From positions 62,001-126,000 of the forward strand of contig JAQVCW010000003.1 of the NCBI GenBank assembly GCA_028689585.1: a stretch of DNA of 64,000 nucleotides, in the 5' to 3' direction. Both the position numbers and the translations under genes were made by a program. Shown piece after piece: positions 8,854 to 16,930 of this stretch; position 1 is the stretch's first letter; each line of letters opens with the position of its first letter. The notes beneath the pieces are model-generated. The model did not search any database. It saw only the letters and a program-made list of their open reading frames with translations, and was not told the DNA's origin. Source of the stretch: Lachnospiraceae bacterium (lineage in GTDB: Bacteria; Bacillota; Clostridia; Lachnospirales; Lachnospiraceae).

Positions 8854-9529
8854 CCGTATTTACCTCAAAGACATACCCCGCCCCATAGATGGAACGGATA
8901 TATGTACCATATTTCCCCATTTTTTTCCGCAACTGCTTGATCAGAGTATCTACCGTACGCTGATTGCCGCTGTACTCATATCCCCAGACAGAATTTAAAA
9001 TCTTCTCTCTTTTTAATACGAGGTTTTGATTCTGTACCAAAAAGACCATAAGTTCAAATTCTTTCCTGGTGGCCTCTATATCTTCCCCATCAATATATAC
9101 TTTTCCGGCTCCGCTGTCCACTAAAACCACGCCCGCCGTTACCTGCTCGGAAATTTTTCCCGCCCGGCGCAGGATCGCCTCGATATGCACCTTTACCACG
9201 GCCAGCACATAAGGTTTGATAATATAATCATCGGCCCCCTGTTCAAAGCTGGTCAACTGGCTCTCAATGCTCTCTTTTGCTGTCATCATGATAACCGGCA
9301 GATCAGATTGTTTCCGCACCTCTTTGAGCACCTCACTGCCATTTATGCCAGGCATCATAATATCCAGCAAAAGCAGATCAATCTCATGCATATGATCATA
9401 AAATATCTCCAGCCCGCTGTTTCCATCGCAGGCTGTCAGCACCCGGTATCCATTCATCCTCAGATAATCCCGCAGAGTAAACAGAAGTTTCTCTTCGTCT
9501 TCAATAATTAAAATCAGGTTTTCTCTCAT
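8840..9529 (-). CDS. OmpR/PhoB-family response regulator
   Basis: A 229-residue regulator: receiver domain with IEDEEKLL, the phospho-acceptor in LLLLDIMMPGINGSE, a conserved Thr in MMTAKES and Lys in YIIKPY, then a winged-helix DNA-binding domain ending in SIYGAGYVFE. An open frame continues upstream to 9634, but that part is only the translation of an intercistronic hairpin repeat; the receiver domain begins at the methionine at 9529, so that start is used. It is paired with the overlapping histidine kinase. It lies downstream of the MBOAT pair, suggesting control of, or response to, the cell-surface state. Confidence 0.9.
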   Translation of the reverse strand: MRENLILIIEDEEKLLFTLRDYLRMNGYRVLTACDGNSGLEIFYDHMHEIDLLLLDIMMPGINGSEVLKEVRKQSDLPVIMMTAKESIESQLTSFEQGADDYIIKPYVLAVVKVHIEAILRRAGKISEQVTAGVVLVDSGAGKVYIDGEDIEATRKEFELMVFLVQNQNLVLKREKILNSVWGYEYSGNQRTVDTLIKQLRKKMGKYGTYIRSIYGAGYVFEVNTDETA

Positions 9530-9552
9530 AATGCATCTTCCCCCCAACATCC

Positions 9553-9634
9553 TTGAACATCGGCCCATTCCAAATTTGCCTCCGGCAAATGGGCCGACGC
9601 TGCATGTCAAGTTTTCTGCGAAAACTTGACACAA
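9553..9634 (-). repeat. Intercistronic hairpin element, copy A
   Basis: Two adjacent hairpins: CGGCCCATT..TTGCC (9561-9580) with GGCAAATGGGCCG (9584-9596), and a perfect GTCAAGTTTTC (9606-9616) / GAAAACTTGAC (9620-9630). The element ends 23 bases before the response-regulator start and begins just after the stop of the SGNH-like gene. It belongs to a family with copies at 15764-15987, 33651-33676, 35580-35599, 41584-41634, 48707-48755 and 50092-50145. Confidence 0.8.
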
Positions 9635-9637
9635 TTC

Positions 9638-10780
9638 TTAACGGGATTTGGGCAGATAGCTGGCATCCTCCATCCCGAATAATGTAATGGTACCGGTAGT
9701 ATTATACTCTTCCTTGAGCTTCTGATAGTCTGCCGCTCTCTCGTCGATATGCTCTGCCACATTATAACGGGTTACATAGGCGCCAAAGCCCGGATAAGAG
9801 TCCTTTCCGGTAATGGTATCTACGATCAGCTCCGCCACCTCATAGTAAAAATGGCCTTCATTATAATAATTATATGGGTTCAAGTCAATATCATGATATC
9901 CGCTGAAATCCCAGTAATCTGTAATCGTAGCCATATTCTCCAGATATTTCCAGTAATAGGTGCTGTCATGTTCACTCATCTCACCGATAAAGGCCGGTGC
10001 CACAATCACCATCAGCTCCACGCCTACCGCATCGCAGCTATCTTTGATCTGCTGCAGGCTGTCCAGGGTGGTCTGATAATAATCCAGTTTTTTATTCTTG
10101 GTAAACAGAGTTTTCATATGTTTATCAAAGCTTTTCAGTACCTGTTTTTGTGTAAATTCTTCCGGATCCTCTGAAAATGCTGTATAGGATTTCACCAGAT
10201 TTCTGGCTCCCGTATTCTCCATTTCATAGTAAGTCTTGCCTGTCAGACGCTCCCGGATCCGCTTAAATGTTTTGTTTGGATCCATAAACAGAAACTTCAG
10301 AGTCTCCTTCATAACAGAATCACCGGTCAGCTTGGCCGGATACTGATAGACCGGATCTGTAAAATTCAAACCTTCTTTGCGCACCTCTCCGCCGCTGATA
10401 CTGATAATGATCTTCTTTGGATTGGCATGTTCGATCAGGAAGTCCGTAACCATGGCATATTCCTGGAGATTTCCGCTCAGCTCGAACATATTGTAATAGC
10501 GATAGCCGTCCAGTTCCGTCAGTTTTTCCGGCTGATAGCTGCCTGCCTTAGATCCACCGATCAGATAAGCATCGTAGTTCTCGCTGAAATTCTCCGCATG
10601 ATTCAGTTTCAAAAGTCTCTGGTAATAGGAAGTATCCGCCTGAAAGTCTATGTCCGCATAATCACCGGACTGAAAGGTAAAATACCCCAGTGGATCCACA
10701 AAATAATTCATCGCCGCAATTACTCCGAATACTGCCAGAAGCAGAATCAGGATTCCGCAGCACCATCTCTTATATCTCAT
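9638..10780 (-). CDS. SGNH/DltD-AlgX-like membrane-anchored partner of MBOAT acyltransferase
   Basis: A 380-residue protein with one N-terminal membrane anchor (about 8-26) and the rest presumably extracellular. The segment YLIGGSKAGSYQPEKL near residue 92 has a nucleophile-elbow-like GGSKAGS. NYYNEGHFYYEVAELIVD near 320 supplies a plausible catalytic His. This arrangement resembles DltD, AlgX/AlgJ and related proteins that work with an MBOAT protein to move an acyl group onto an extracellular polymer. It follows the MBOAT gene by 23 bases. The overall family is weakly recognisable from motifs alone, so the pairing is the main evidence. No lipobox is seen. Confidence 0.7.
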   Translation of the reverse strand: MRYKRWCCGILILLLAVFGVIAAMNYFVDPLGYFTFQSGDYADIDFQADTSYYQRLLKLNHAENFSENYDAYLIGGSKAGSYQPEKLTELDGYRYYNMFELSGNLQEYAMVTDFLIEHANPKKIIISISGGEVRKEGLNFTDPVYQYPAKLTGDSVMKETLKFLFMDPNKTFKRIRERLTGKTYYEMENTGARNLVKSYTAFSEDPEEFTQKQVLKSFDKHMKTLFTKNKKLDYYQTTLDSLQQIKDSCDAVGVELMVIVAPAFIGEMSEHDSTYYWKYLENMATITDYWDFSGYHDIDLNPYNYYNEGHFYYEVAELIVDTITGKDSYPGFGAYVTRYNVAEHIDERAADYQKLKEEYNTTGTITLFGMEDASYLPKSR

Positions 10781-10803
10781 CGTTCTCTCCTGTCTGTATG
10801 TTC

Positions 10804-12237
10804 TTAAAACTGAAAATACAGGAACTGGACTACTTTGTTCATGTTCAGCACGCAGTAGGTCAGCAGGCCTCCTGTAAATAAAAAGCTGCGCCAGTTCGGC
10901 CTGAATTTCTCCGCCATCTGTTTTGTTGTGGGGGCGAACCAGCAGATCAGCAGGCTGATCAACAGCATCAGACCGATCTTTTCATGTCCCTGCACAAAGT
11001 TCCAGAAGGACCGCAGGGAATTGCCCCACCCCGCTTCCGCCAGAGCGCCAAAATTGAACATACTTTTGTAAACCGTAACCGTATCTTTCAGATCTGCTGC
11101 CACGAATATAACTCTGGTCAGGTTGACACAGATAAAGGTGAGGATCACTCCGATCAGATAAGGCGGATGTTTTTTGTGATAATTCTGCCAGGCTCCAATG
11201 CATACCAGAATCCCGTTCATAAAGCCCCATATGATAAAATTCCATCCGGCTCCATGCCAGATACCGGATACCAGAAAGGTAGCCATAGTGGCAATATAAT
11301 AATTTCTCCAAAAACAGCCTTTTTTAAAAACATTTTTAAAAACATAGCCTCCCAGAAAGCGGGACAGGGTCATATGCTGGCGCTGCCAGTATTCCTGCAT
11401 GTTTCTCGCCTTCCAGGGCGCATTAAAGTTCTCCGGCAGGTGAATGTTAAAAAACAGTGAAAGCCCAATCGCCATATCCGTATAACCGGACAGGTCAAAA
11501 TAATAAGCAATTGAATATTCCAGCGTATAGAACCAGGATTTCCACATGGCCGGCGCTTCTCCTATGGAGCTGTAAAAAGCGGCCGCATCTTCATTCATCG
11601 GATCTGCAAATATCATCTTCTTGGCACAGCCAATCGTGAAGATAAAAATGCCCAGTGCCACATTCTCCGTGGAGAATTTCATGTTCTTCTCATTCTCGAA
11701 CTGAGGCGTGATCTCTGCGTGATGTACGATGGGTCCGACAATTAGCTGTGGGAAAAAGGTAATAAATAAAAGGTAATCCAGAATATCGTACTTTTTTGTC
11801 TTTCCTTTGTAACAGTCTACCACAAAAGCAATCAACTGAAAGGTGAAAAATGAAATTCCGATCGGAAGCGCCAGATTTTCCAATGCAAAGTCAGATCCGG
11901 TCAGGTAATTCACATTTTCCAGGAAGAAATCCATATATTTGTAGTAACCCAGCAGAGCCACATTTGCAAGTACTCCAAGAGTCAGCAGAATCTTTCGCTG
12001 TACTCTCTGTTCCTCCGTCTGCATCCTGCAAAGCATGGAGCCCAGTACATAATTGGCAACCACGCTTCCCAGAAAGAACGGGAAAAAGGAAGAGCTGCCC
12101 TGTGCGTAAAAATAAAAGGAAGCCAGCACCAGCCAGGTCTTTGACATATTATAGTAATGAAAATAATTTAAAATCCAGTATACAACCAAGGTAACCGGGA
12201 AAAATCCCAGCAAAAATTCATAGGATGAAAAAATCAT
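10804..12237 (-). CDS. MBOAT-family membrane-bound O-acyltransferase
   Basis: A 477-residue polytopic membrane protein of the DltB/AlgI/PatA type. Family features are LPIGISFFTFQ in the first third, APWKARNMQEYWQRQHMTLS in the middle, and SGIWHGAGWNF around residue 310 carrying the conserved catalytic histidine. MBOAT proteins form a funnel through the membrane and transfer an acyl group from a cytosolic donor to an extracellular acceptor. It begins three bases after the importer permease stop and is followed by its SGNH-like partner. No DltC-like carrier protein gene is found, so the donor may be an acyl-CoA made by the ligase at 14083-15747 (inference). Confidence 0.9.
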   Translation of the reverse strand: MIFSSYEFLLGFFPVTLVVYWILNYFHYYNMSKTWLVLASFYFYAQGSSSFFPFFLGSVVANYVLGSMLCRMQTEEQRVQRKILLTLGVLANVALLGYYKYMDFFLENVNYLTGSDFALENLALPIGISFFTFQLIAFVVDCYKGKTKKYDILDYLLFITFFPQLIVGPIVHHAEITPQFENEKNMKFSTENVALGIFIFTIGCAKKMIFADPMNEDAAAFYSSIGEAPAMWKSWFYTLEYSIAYYFDLSGYTDMAIGLSLFFNIHLPENFNAPWKARNMQEYWQRQHMTLSRFLGGYVFKNVFKKGCFWRNYYIATMATFLVSGIWHGAGWNFIIWGFMNGILVCIGAWQNYHKKHPPYLIGVILTFICVNLTRVIFVAADLKDTVTVYKSMFNFGALAEAGWGNSLRSFWNFVQGHEKIGLMLLISLLICWFAPTTKQMAEKFRPNWRSFLFTGGLLTYCVLNMNKVVQFLYFQF

Positions 12238-12240
12238 AAT

Positions 12241-13023
12241 TTACTCCCACATTTTCCATTTATTCATTCGTTTTTCGAGGGTTCCAAACAATACGACCTC
12301 CATCAGTATCATGATGATGCCCAGAGTGATGATCGTAATCAGCGTAATCGCCGTATCTCCGGTATTGCGTCCCACGCTCAGCACATAGCCCATGCCTCTC
12401 GGTACGCCTACCATCTCTGCTGCGATCACGACACGCCAGGCAAAGCCCAGCCCCAGCTTGAATCCGGCCATGACATAGGGCAGAATGCTGGGAATGACAC
12501 AGTAGCGTATGGTCTGATGCCAGTTTGCCTCCATGATATCCAGAACCTGGTACAGTTTACTGTCCACGTTCTGCATGCCCTGATAGGTATTGGTGATGAT
12601 TGGTGACATAGAACCCATGATAATGATAAAAATGGCCGCATTATTGCCCAGACCAAACCACAGGATTGCCAGCGGAACCCAGGCCACTCCGGGTATCGGA
12701 GAAACAAACCGGATAATCGGATTGATATAGTTGTGAAAACTCTGGCTTCTGCCCATAAAGATGCCGATGGGCAATCCAATAATGACTGCGATGCAAAAGC
12801 CCACCAATACCCTCTTCATGCTGACCCAGATATTCGTCAGGAGATAGCCGGAAGTGAGCACTTCCACAAATCGTTTCCCGACAACAAGCGGGTCCGGAAA
12901 CAGCATTTCTGCCGTATCCGGATCCAGCTTTCCAAACAAACCCGTTTTCGATGCAACTGTCCAGATCAGCAGCAACATGAGAATGCCAATGCATCCCTGT
13001 ATGACTGCTTTGAATTTCTTCAC
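12241..13023 (-). CDS. ABC transporter permease, SsuC/TauC-like
   Basis: A 260-residue inner-membrane permease with about six helices and the ATPase-contacting EAA loop (EANWHQTIRYCVIPSILPYV). It fits the nitrate/sulfonate/taurine importer permeases by length and by motifs such as PIPGVAWVPLAILWFGLG. It works with the binding protein just upstream and the ATPase at 16004-16759. It is unusual that a CoA ligase gene separates the ATPase from the binding protein and that an MBOAT gene follows directly, implying a transported carboxylate or similar small organic ligand. The ligand is not identifiable from sequence. Confidence 0.9.
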   Translation of the reverse strand: MKKFKAVIQGCIGILMLLLIWTVASKTGLFGKLDPDTAEMLFPDPLVVGKRFVEVLTSGYLLTNIWVSMKRVLVGFCIAVIIGLPIGIFMGRSQSFHNYINPIIRFVSPIPGVAWVPLAILWFGLGNNAAIFIIIMGSMSPIITNTYQGMQNVDSKLYQVLDIMEANWHQTIRYCVIPSILPYVMAGFKLGLGFAWRVVIAAEMVGVPRGMGYVLSVGRNTGDTAITLITIITLGIIMILMEVVLFGTLEKRMNKWKMWE

Positions 13024-13074
13024 TTTTTTTGTGTTCCTCCCCTGTAAAAATATGATGCCGCAAATAGTTTAAGA

Positions 13075-14052
13075 TCAGTTCTGTCTGAAAAACTCTGTCT
13101 GATCCGGCAGTTCATCCAGATAACTCTGATCTACAGACCACTGCAGAATCTCCATGGCAGCCTCCGGATTCAAGTCATACTGAAAATCTGTCCGCTCTCT
13201 GGCACTCTCCACCACGCTCTCGTCCAGCTCCAGCAGCCCGGCCAGCAGGGCATTCGCGCCTTCGTCCGTGTTCAGATACTCGATCGTCTGTTTATGTACT
13301 GCCAGATAGCTCTCCAACAAATCCGGAGATTCCTCAATAAAATCCGTGGAGGCAATCAGCACATTGCCCGGATAAAAGTGCTCACTGCCGGTCTCTTTCT
13401 GTATTTCCGGAGCAGCATCATAGACAATCTTAATATCATCATAGTCCTGCAGTGCCAGAGACGCATAAGGTTCCCAGGTGATCATGGCTTCTACCTCTTT
13501 TGTCGCCATCAGCGCAGTCGCCATATCTGCCGGTTTCATGCCGGAGATCAGGGTCACATCCATATTCGGGTCAATCCCTGCCGGTGCCAGAATCTTGCTG
13601 CGGAGCATAGCATCTGTCACGGTGGCGATACTTGGTTCTGCTACCAGCTTGCCCGCCAGATCCTCTACTGTATTGATGCCGGTATCTTCTCTGGTCATGA
13701 CCACATGACCGCCCCCATTGGCCCCTGCCACTACCTGCAGCTTGGCTCCGCGGTTATACCAGGTAGCTGCCGGAGCAATACCCACCAGCGCCATATCCAG
13801 TTCTCCTGCGGCAAACGCTTCCATGATGGCCGCTCCGTCTGCAAACTCCCGCACCTCCACATTTAATCCGGCATCTGAAAAATAATTCAACTGCTCTGCC
13901 GCCAGCGGGGTTGCGGTGCCCAGGGAAAGCAGAGTACCTACCTGTATCGGTTCTGTCTCCTCTGCTGATACGGATCCTGCCCACATTCCTCCCAGCATCA
14001 TCACTGCGGTTCCGGTAAGTAAAATCTGTCTCATTCGTCTGTTTATTTTCAT
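13075..14052 (-). CDS. ABC transporter substrate-binding protein, NMT1/SsuA-like
   Basis: A 325-residue exported binding protein. An N-terminal signal peptide ends near VSAEE at residue 31; there is no lipobox cysteine, which is uncommon for a Gram-positive binding protein. The mature part has the NMT1/SsuA fold features: a start of GTLLSLGTATPLAAEQLNYF, the FADGAAIMEAFAAGELDMAL stretch and an ITWEPYASLAL ligand-cleft segment. Relatives bind sulfonates, nitrate, thiamine precursors or aromatic acids. The operon context with a CoA ligase favours a carboxylic acid, but that is inference. Confidence 0.88.
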   Translation of the reverse strand: MKINRRMRQILLTGTAVMMLGGMWAGSVSAEETEPIQVGTLLSLGTATPLAAEQLNYFSDAGLNVEVREFADGAAIMEAFAAGELDMALVGIAPAATWYNRGAKLQVVAGANGGGHVVMTREDTGINTVEDLAGKLVAEPSIATVTDAMLRSKILAPAGIDPNMDVTLISGMKPADMATALMATKEVEAMITWEPYASLALQDYDDIKIVYDAAPEIQKETGSEHFYPGNVLIASTDFIEESPDLLESYLAVHKQTIEYLNTDEGANALLAGLLELDESVVESARERTDFQYDLNPEAAMEILQWSVDQSYLDELPDQTEFFRQN

Positions 14053-14082
14053 CTTGCTCTCCTTTTCTTCTACAATCTGGTC

Positions 14083-15747
14083 TCATGCTTTGTTTTCTTT
14101 GTCCTGCTCACTCATATTATTGTAGATATCCACCAGCTTCAGCCGCTGAATCTTTCCGTTTCCGCCTTTGGGGATATCTTCCACAAAATATACTTTATCC
14201 GGCACTTTATAGCTGGCAATCCTGTTCCGGCACCACTCTGTCACCTGCTGCTTTGTCAGCCGGCAGCCCTCCTTTAATTTCAAAAAGGAAGCCGTCTTTT
14301 CTCCATAGACAGCATCGTACACTCCTGCCGTAGCTGCCAGTTCCACCTCCGGCAGCTGATACAAAACTTCATCCACCTCAACCGGGGAAAATTTTTCACC
14401 GGCACGGTTGATCAGTTCTTTGATCCTGCCCTCCAGATAGAGATAGCCATCCGCATCGAGGCAGCCCAGATCGCCGGAATGAAACCAGTTTTCGGTAAAG
14501 GATTTCTTGTTTTCTTCTGTTCTGTGATAATAGCCGCAGGTAATATTCGATCCCTGAATCCAGACCTCACCCTTTTTACCTGCCGGCAGCTCTGCTCCAT
14601 CTATGCCTGTGATCCGTATCCGATTGCCATAAGGCAGTCCCACCGATCCCACCTTCTGCTCTGCCGGCGGCAGCGGATTGGTGGTGATCTGGGCACAGCC
14701 CTCTGTAATTCCATAGGATTCTATGATTGGAACATGGCAGTTCGCTTCGAATTCTTCCAATACAGCCGCAGGCAGCGGGGAAGAGGCAGAGCGTGCAAAC
14801 CGCAGGCTGGAATGTCTCCCGCTCTCCGGTATCCCCCTGGCCAGCATATGGGAGTACATGGTCGGAACTCCGCTGAACCAGGTGGCCTGATACGTTTCCA
14901 GATCCTTCCAGAAATTCGTCACGGAAAATTTCCCTCCGATGACAATCCTGTGTCCGGTATAAAGGGGGGTAATCAGAGTAATCACCAGGCCATTGATATG
15001 AAACCAGGGCAGCACACAGAGTACGCAGTCCTCCCTGGTCAGTTGATGGGCCTCTTTAATATCCTCCGCCTTTGACAGCAGATTTTCACAGGAAAGCATC
15101 ACCCCTTTTGGATGTCCTGTGGTTCCCGAAGTATACAGGATCATGACAGTGCCATCCGGAATGTCATCTGCCGTGCCGGCCGCTGCTTCTTTCTCCTGCG
15201 GCCTCCCGCCGGTTTTCAGAAAAACAACACCTTTTTGCAGGTCCTTCCAAGAAAACCCTTTTTCTTCCTGTAAAGCCCGGCTTTCTTCTTGCGAAGCCCG
15301 GCTTTCTTCTTGCGAAGCCCGGCTTTCTTCCTGCGAAACCCGGCCTTCTTCCTGCGAAATCCGGCTTTCTTCCTGTGAAGGCCAGTCTTCCGGCAGCAAT
15401 TCCAGATATTTTTCATCTGCAATCATGCCTATTGCGCCGGAATCCTCCAGAATAAACTGAATTTCCTTCCATTTCAAATGTGTATTCACCGGCACAGCCA
15501 CAGCTCCGGCACAGATGATCGCAAAATAATTCACTGCGAATTCAATGCTGTTATCCATCAGCAGCAAAATACGTGCTTTCTCTTTCAGTCCATATTGCTT
15601 CAGGATCTTTGCAGTGACCCGGATCTGCTGCCAGAATGAAAGATAGTTCACGCTGCGCCCGGTTCTTGCACAAAAGAGAAAATCCTTTCCGGTCTCTTCT
15701 CCTGCCAGATTACCCAGCATTTCTTCAAATGTATGATATGGTTTCAT
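14083..15747 (-). CDS. AMP-forming acyl-CoA synthetase, oxalate/Pcs60-like, with tandem-repeat insert
   Basis: A 554-residue ANL-superfamily ligase that activates a carboxylic acid through an acyl-AMP. Motifs in order: YTSGTTGHPKG (ATP loop), PWFHINGL, ESYGITEG, HSGDLG, GRIKELINRAGEK (hinge) and GGNGKIQR with the C-terminal catalytic Lys. The middle part recalls the oxalyl-CoA synthetase/Pcs60 branch, including the SNPLPP-like TTNPLPPAEQKVGSVG. Between the N-terminal lobe and the ATP loop it carries five to six copies of a seven-residue SQEESRA unit, absent from typical relatives. It lies between the importer ATPase and binding-protein genes, so the imported acid is its likely substrate and the MBOAT protein the likely user of the product. 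Confidence 0.85.
   Translation of the reverse strand: MKPYHTFEEMLGNLAGEETGKDFLFCARTGRSVNYLSFWQQIRVTAKILKQYGLKEKARILLLMDNSIEFAVNYFAIICAGAVAVPVNTHLKWKEIQFILEDSGAIGMIADEKYLELLPEDWPSQEESRISQEEGRVSQEESRASQEESRASQEESRALQEEKGFSWKDLQKGVVFLKTGGRPQEKEAAAGTADDIPDGTVMILYTSGTTGHPKGVMLSCENLLSKAEDIKEAHQLTREDCVLCVLPWFHINGLVITLITPLYTGHRIVIGGKFSVTNFWKDLETYQATWFSGVPTMYSHMLARGIPESGRHSSLRFARSASSPLPAAVLEEFEANCHVPIIESYGITEGCAQITTNPLPPAEQKVGSVGLPYGNRIRITGIDGAELPAGKKGEVWIQGSNITCGYYHRTEENKKSFTENWFHSGDLGCLDADGYLYLEGRIKELINRAGEKFSPVEVDEVLYQLPEVELAATAGVYDAVYGEKTASFLKLKEGCRLTKQQVTEWCRNRIASYKVPDKVYFVEDIPKGGNGKIQRLKLVDIYNNMSEQDKENKA
15275..15379 (-). repeat. 21-bp in-frame minisatellite in the CoA ligase gene
   Basis: Five head-to-tail 21-bp units, the first two identical and the rest differing at one to four bases each. 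They encode the SQEESRA heptad. The near-identity of units points to recent slippage or unequal crossover. A diverged sixth unit lies at each edge. Confidence 0.9.
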
Positions 15748-15763
15748 TTTCTGTATCTCCCGC

Positions 15764-15987
15764 TTGGAACGTCAGCCCATTCCAAATTTGCCTTCGGCAA
15801 ATGGGCTGACGCTGCATGTCAAGCTTTCTCTGAAATCTTGACACATTTCTTGGAACATCAGCCATTCCAAATTTGCCTTCGGCAAATGAGCTGACGCTGC
15901 ATGTCAAGCTTTCTCTGAAATCTTGACACATTTCTTGGAACATCAGCCCATTCTAAATTTGCCTCCGGCAAATGGGCTGACGCTGTC
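15764..15987 (-). repeat. Three tandem intercistronic hairpin elements, copies B1-B3
   Basis: Copies at 15764-15849, 15850-15934 and 15935-15987. Each has CAGCCCATT..TTGCC / GGCAAATGGGCTG; B1 and B2 also have the downstream GTCAAG..CTTGAC hairpin. B2 lacks one C in the stem. Together they fill the 256-base gap between the ATPase and ligase genes. The nearest copy ends 16 bases before the ligase start. Confidence 0.88.
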
Positions 15988-16003
15988 TTTAAAGTTCTGT
16001 CTC

Positions 16004-16759
16004 TCATTCCGCTGCTGAGACAGAAACCTTTAGTATCTGATTTCGCAGTGCAATGAATTCCGGGCTGGTGCGATTACGGGGCCTTGGCAGATCCACCGGA
16101 AGAATCTCCTTCACCTCCGCCGGTGAGCCGGAAAATACGACCACGCGATCGGACAGATAGACTGCCTCATCGCAATCATGGGTAATGAACACTGTGGTAA
16201 ATTCTTTTTTGCCGCACAAGCGAACCAATTCGTCCTGAAGCTTCATTCTGGTAAAAGAATCCAGGGCTCCAAACGGCTCGTCCATCAGAAGAATTTCGGG
16301 ATTCATGACCAATGCTCTGGCTATGGATACCCTCTGCTTCATCCCGCCGGAAAGCTGATGGGGATATGCCTTTTCAAAGCCGTTGAGTCCCACCAGTTCA
16401 ATGGCCCACTGAACCTTTTTATGTACATACTCCTTATCTTTTTTCCTGACCTGAAGCCCCAGCGCAATATTGCTGGATACCGTCATCCAGGGAAACAGTA
16501 CATAGTCCTGAAATACCATGCACCGGGAGCTTTCCGGTCTGGTAATCGCTCTGCCGTCTACCAGGATCTGCCCGCTGTCCGGCTTCAAAAGTCCTGCCAG
16601 TATCCGAAGCAGTGTAGATTTTCCACATCCGGATGGCCCTACCAGAGATACAAATTCTCTGTCTTCTATGTGCAGACTGATATTATTTAATATGGAAAGG
16701 TCCTCTTCCTGTTCATTTTGCGGAAAGGATTTGGATATTTCCTTTATCTCAATCGCCAT
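16004..16759 (-). CDS. ABC transporter ATP-binding protein, SsuB/TauB-like
   Basis: A 251-residue ATPase with Walker A GPSGCGKSTLL, the Q loop around VFQDYVLFPW, signature LSGGMKQRVSIARAL, Walker B ILLMDEPFGALD and switch His in FITHDCDEA. It belongs to the nitrate/sulfonate/taurine importer group and pairs with the permease and binding protein downstream. It is the first gene of the leftward train. The short 16760-16850 region upstream is AT-rich and probably carries its promoter, although I see no convincing consensus. Confidence 0.92.
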   Translation of the reverse strand: MAIEIKEISKSFPQNEQEEDLSILNNISLHIEDREFVSLVGPSGCGKSTLLRILAGLLKPDSGQILVDGRAITRPESSRCMVFQDYVLFPWMTVSSNIALGLQVRKKDKEYVHKKVQWAIELVGLNGFEKAYPHQLSGGMKQRVSIARALVMNPEILLMDEPFGALDSFTRMKLQDELVRLCGKKEFTTVFITHDCDEAVYLSDRVVVFSGSPAEVKEILPVDLPRPRNRTSPEFIALRNQILKVSVSAAE

Positions 16760-16850
16760 AATAATCTCCTCTGAAATTTTCTATATAAAAGTTAATTTAT
16801 CATAATAAAGAAATGTGAGAGAAATATGTGGAAATTAGTAACAAGCGCCA

Positions 16851-16926
16851 AGAGGGGGACGGTTCTCTGATTTCGGAGAACCGTCCCCCTCTCGTCTCCG
16901 AAATCAGAGAACCGTCCCCTCTCGTC
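16851..16926. repeat. GGGGACGGTTCTC palindromic repeat, left copy
   Basis: Perfect inverted repeat AGAGGGGGACGGTTCTC (16851-16867) / GAGAACCGTCCCCCTCT (16876-16892), followed by a third arm to 16926. It can act as a terminator for the leftward lipoprotein gene that ends at 16931. The same unit recurs at 23831-23912, the other edge of the 17-24 kb segment. Similar sequences are common REP-like repeats in Clostridia (recollection). Confidence 0.8.
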
Positions 16927-16930
16927 AACT

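Noticed and set aside
9530-9634. N-terminal extension of the response regulator
   Set aside because: It is the translation of the hairpin element; the same peptide-like sequence appears upstream of unrelated genes.
14083-15747. DltA-type D-alanine ligase assignment
   Set aside because: There is no DltC carrier gene, and the motifs fit an acyl-CoA synthetase (oxalate/Pcs60 branch) better than DltA.
12241-16759. TPP riboswitch-controlled thiamine precursor importer (NMT1-like)
   Set aside because: No TPP aptamer motif is seen before the first gene, and the CoA ligase and MBOAT context does not fit thiamine salvage.
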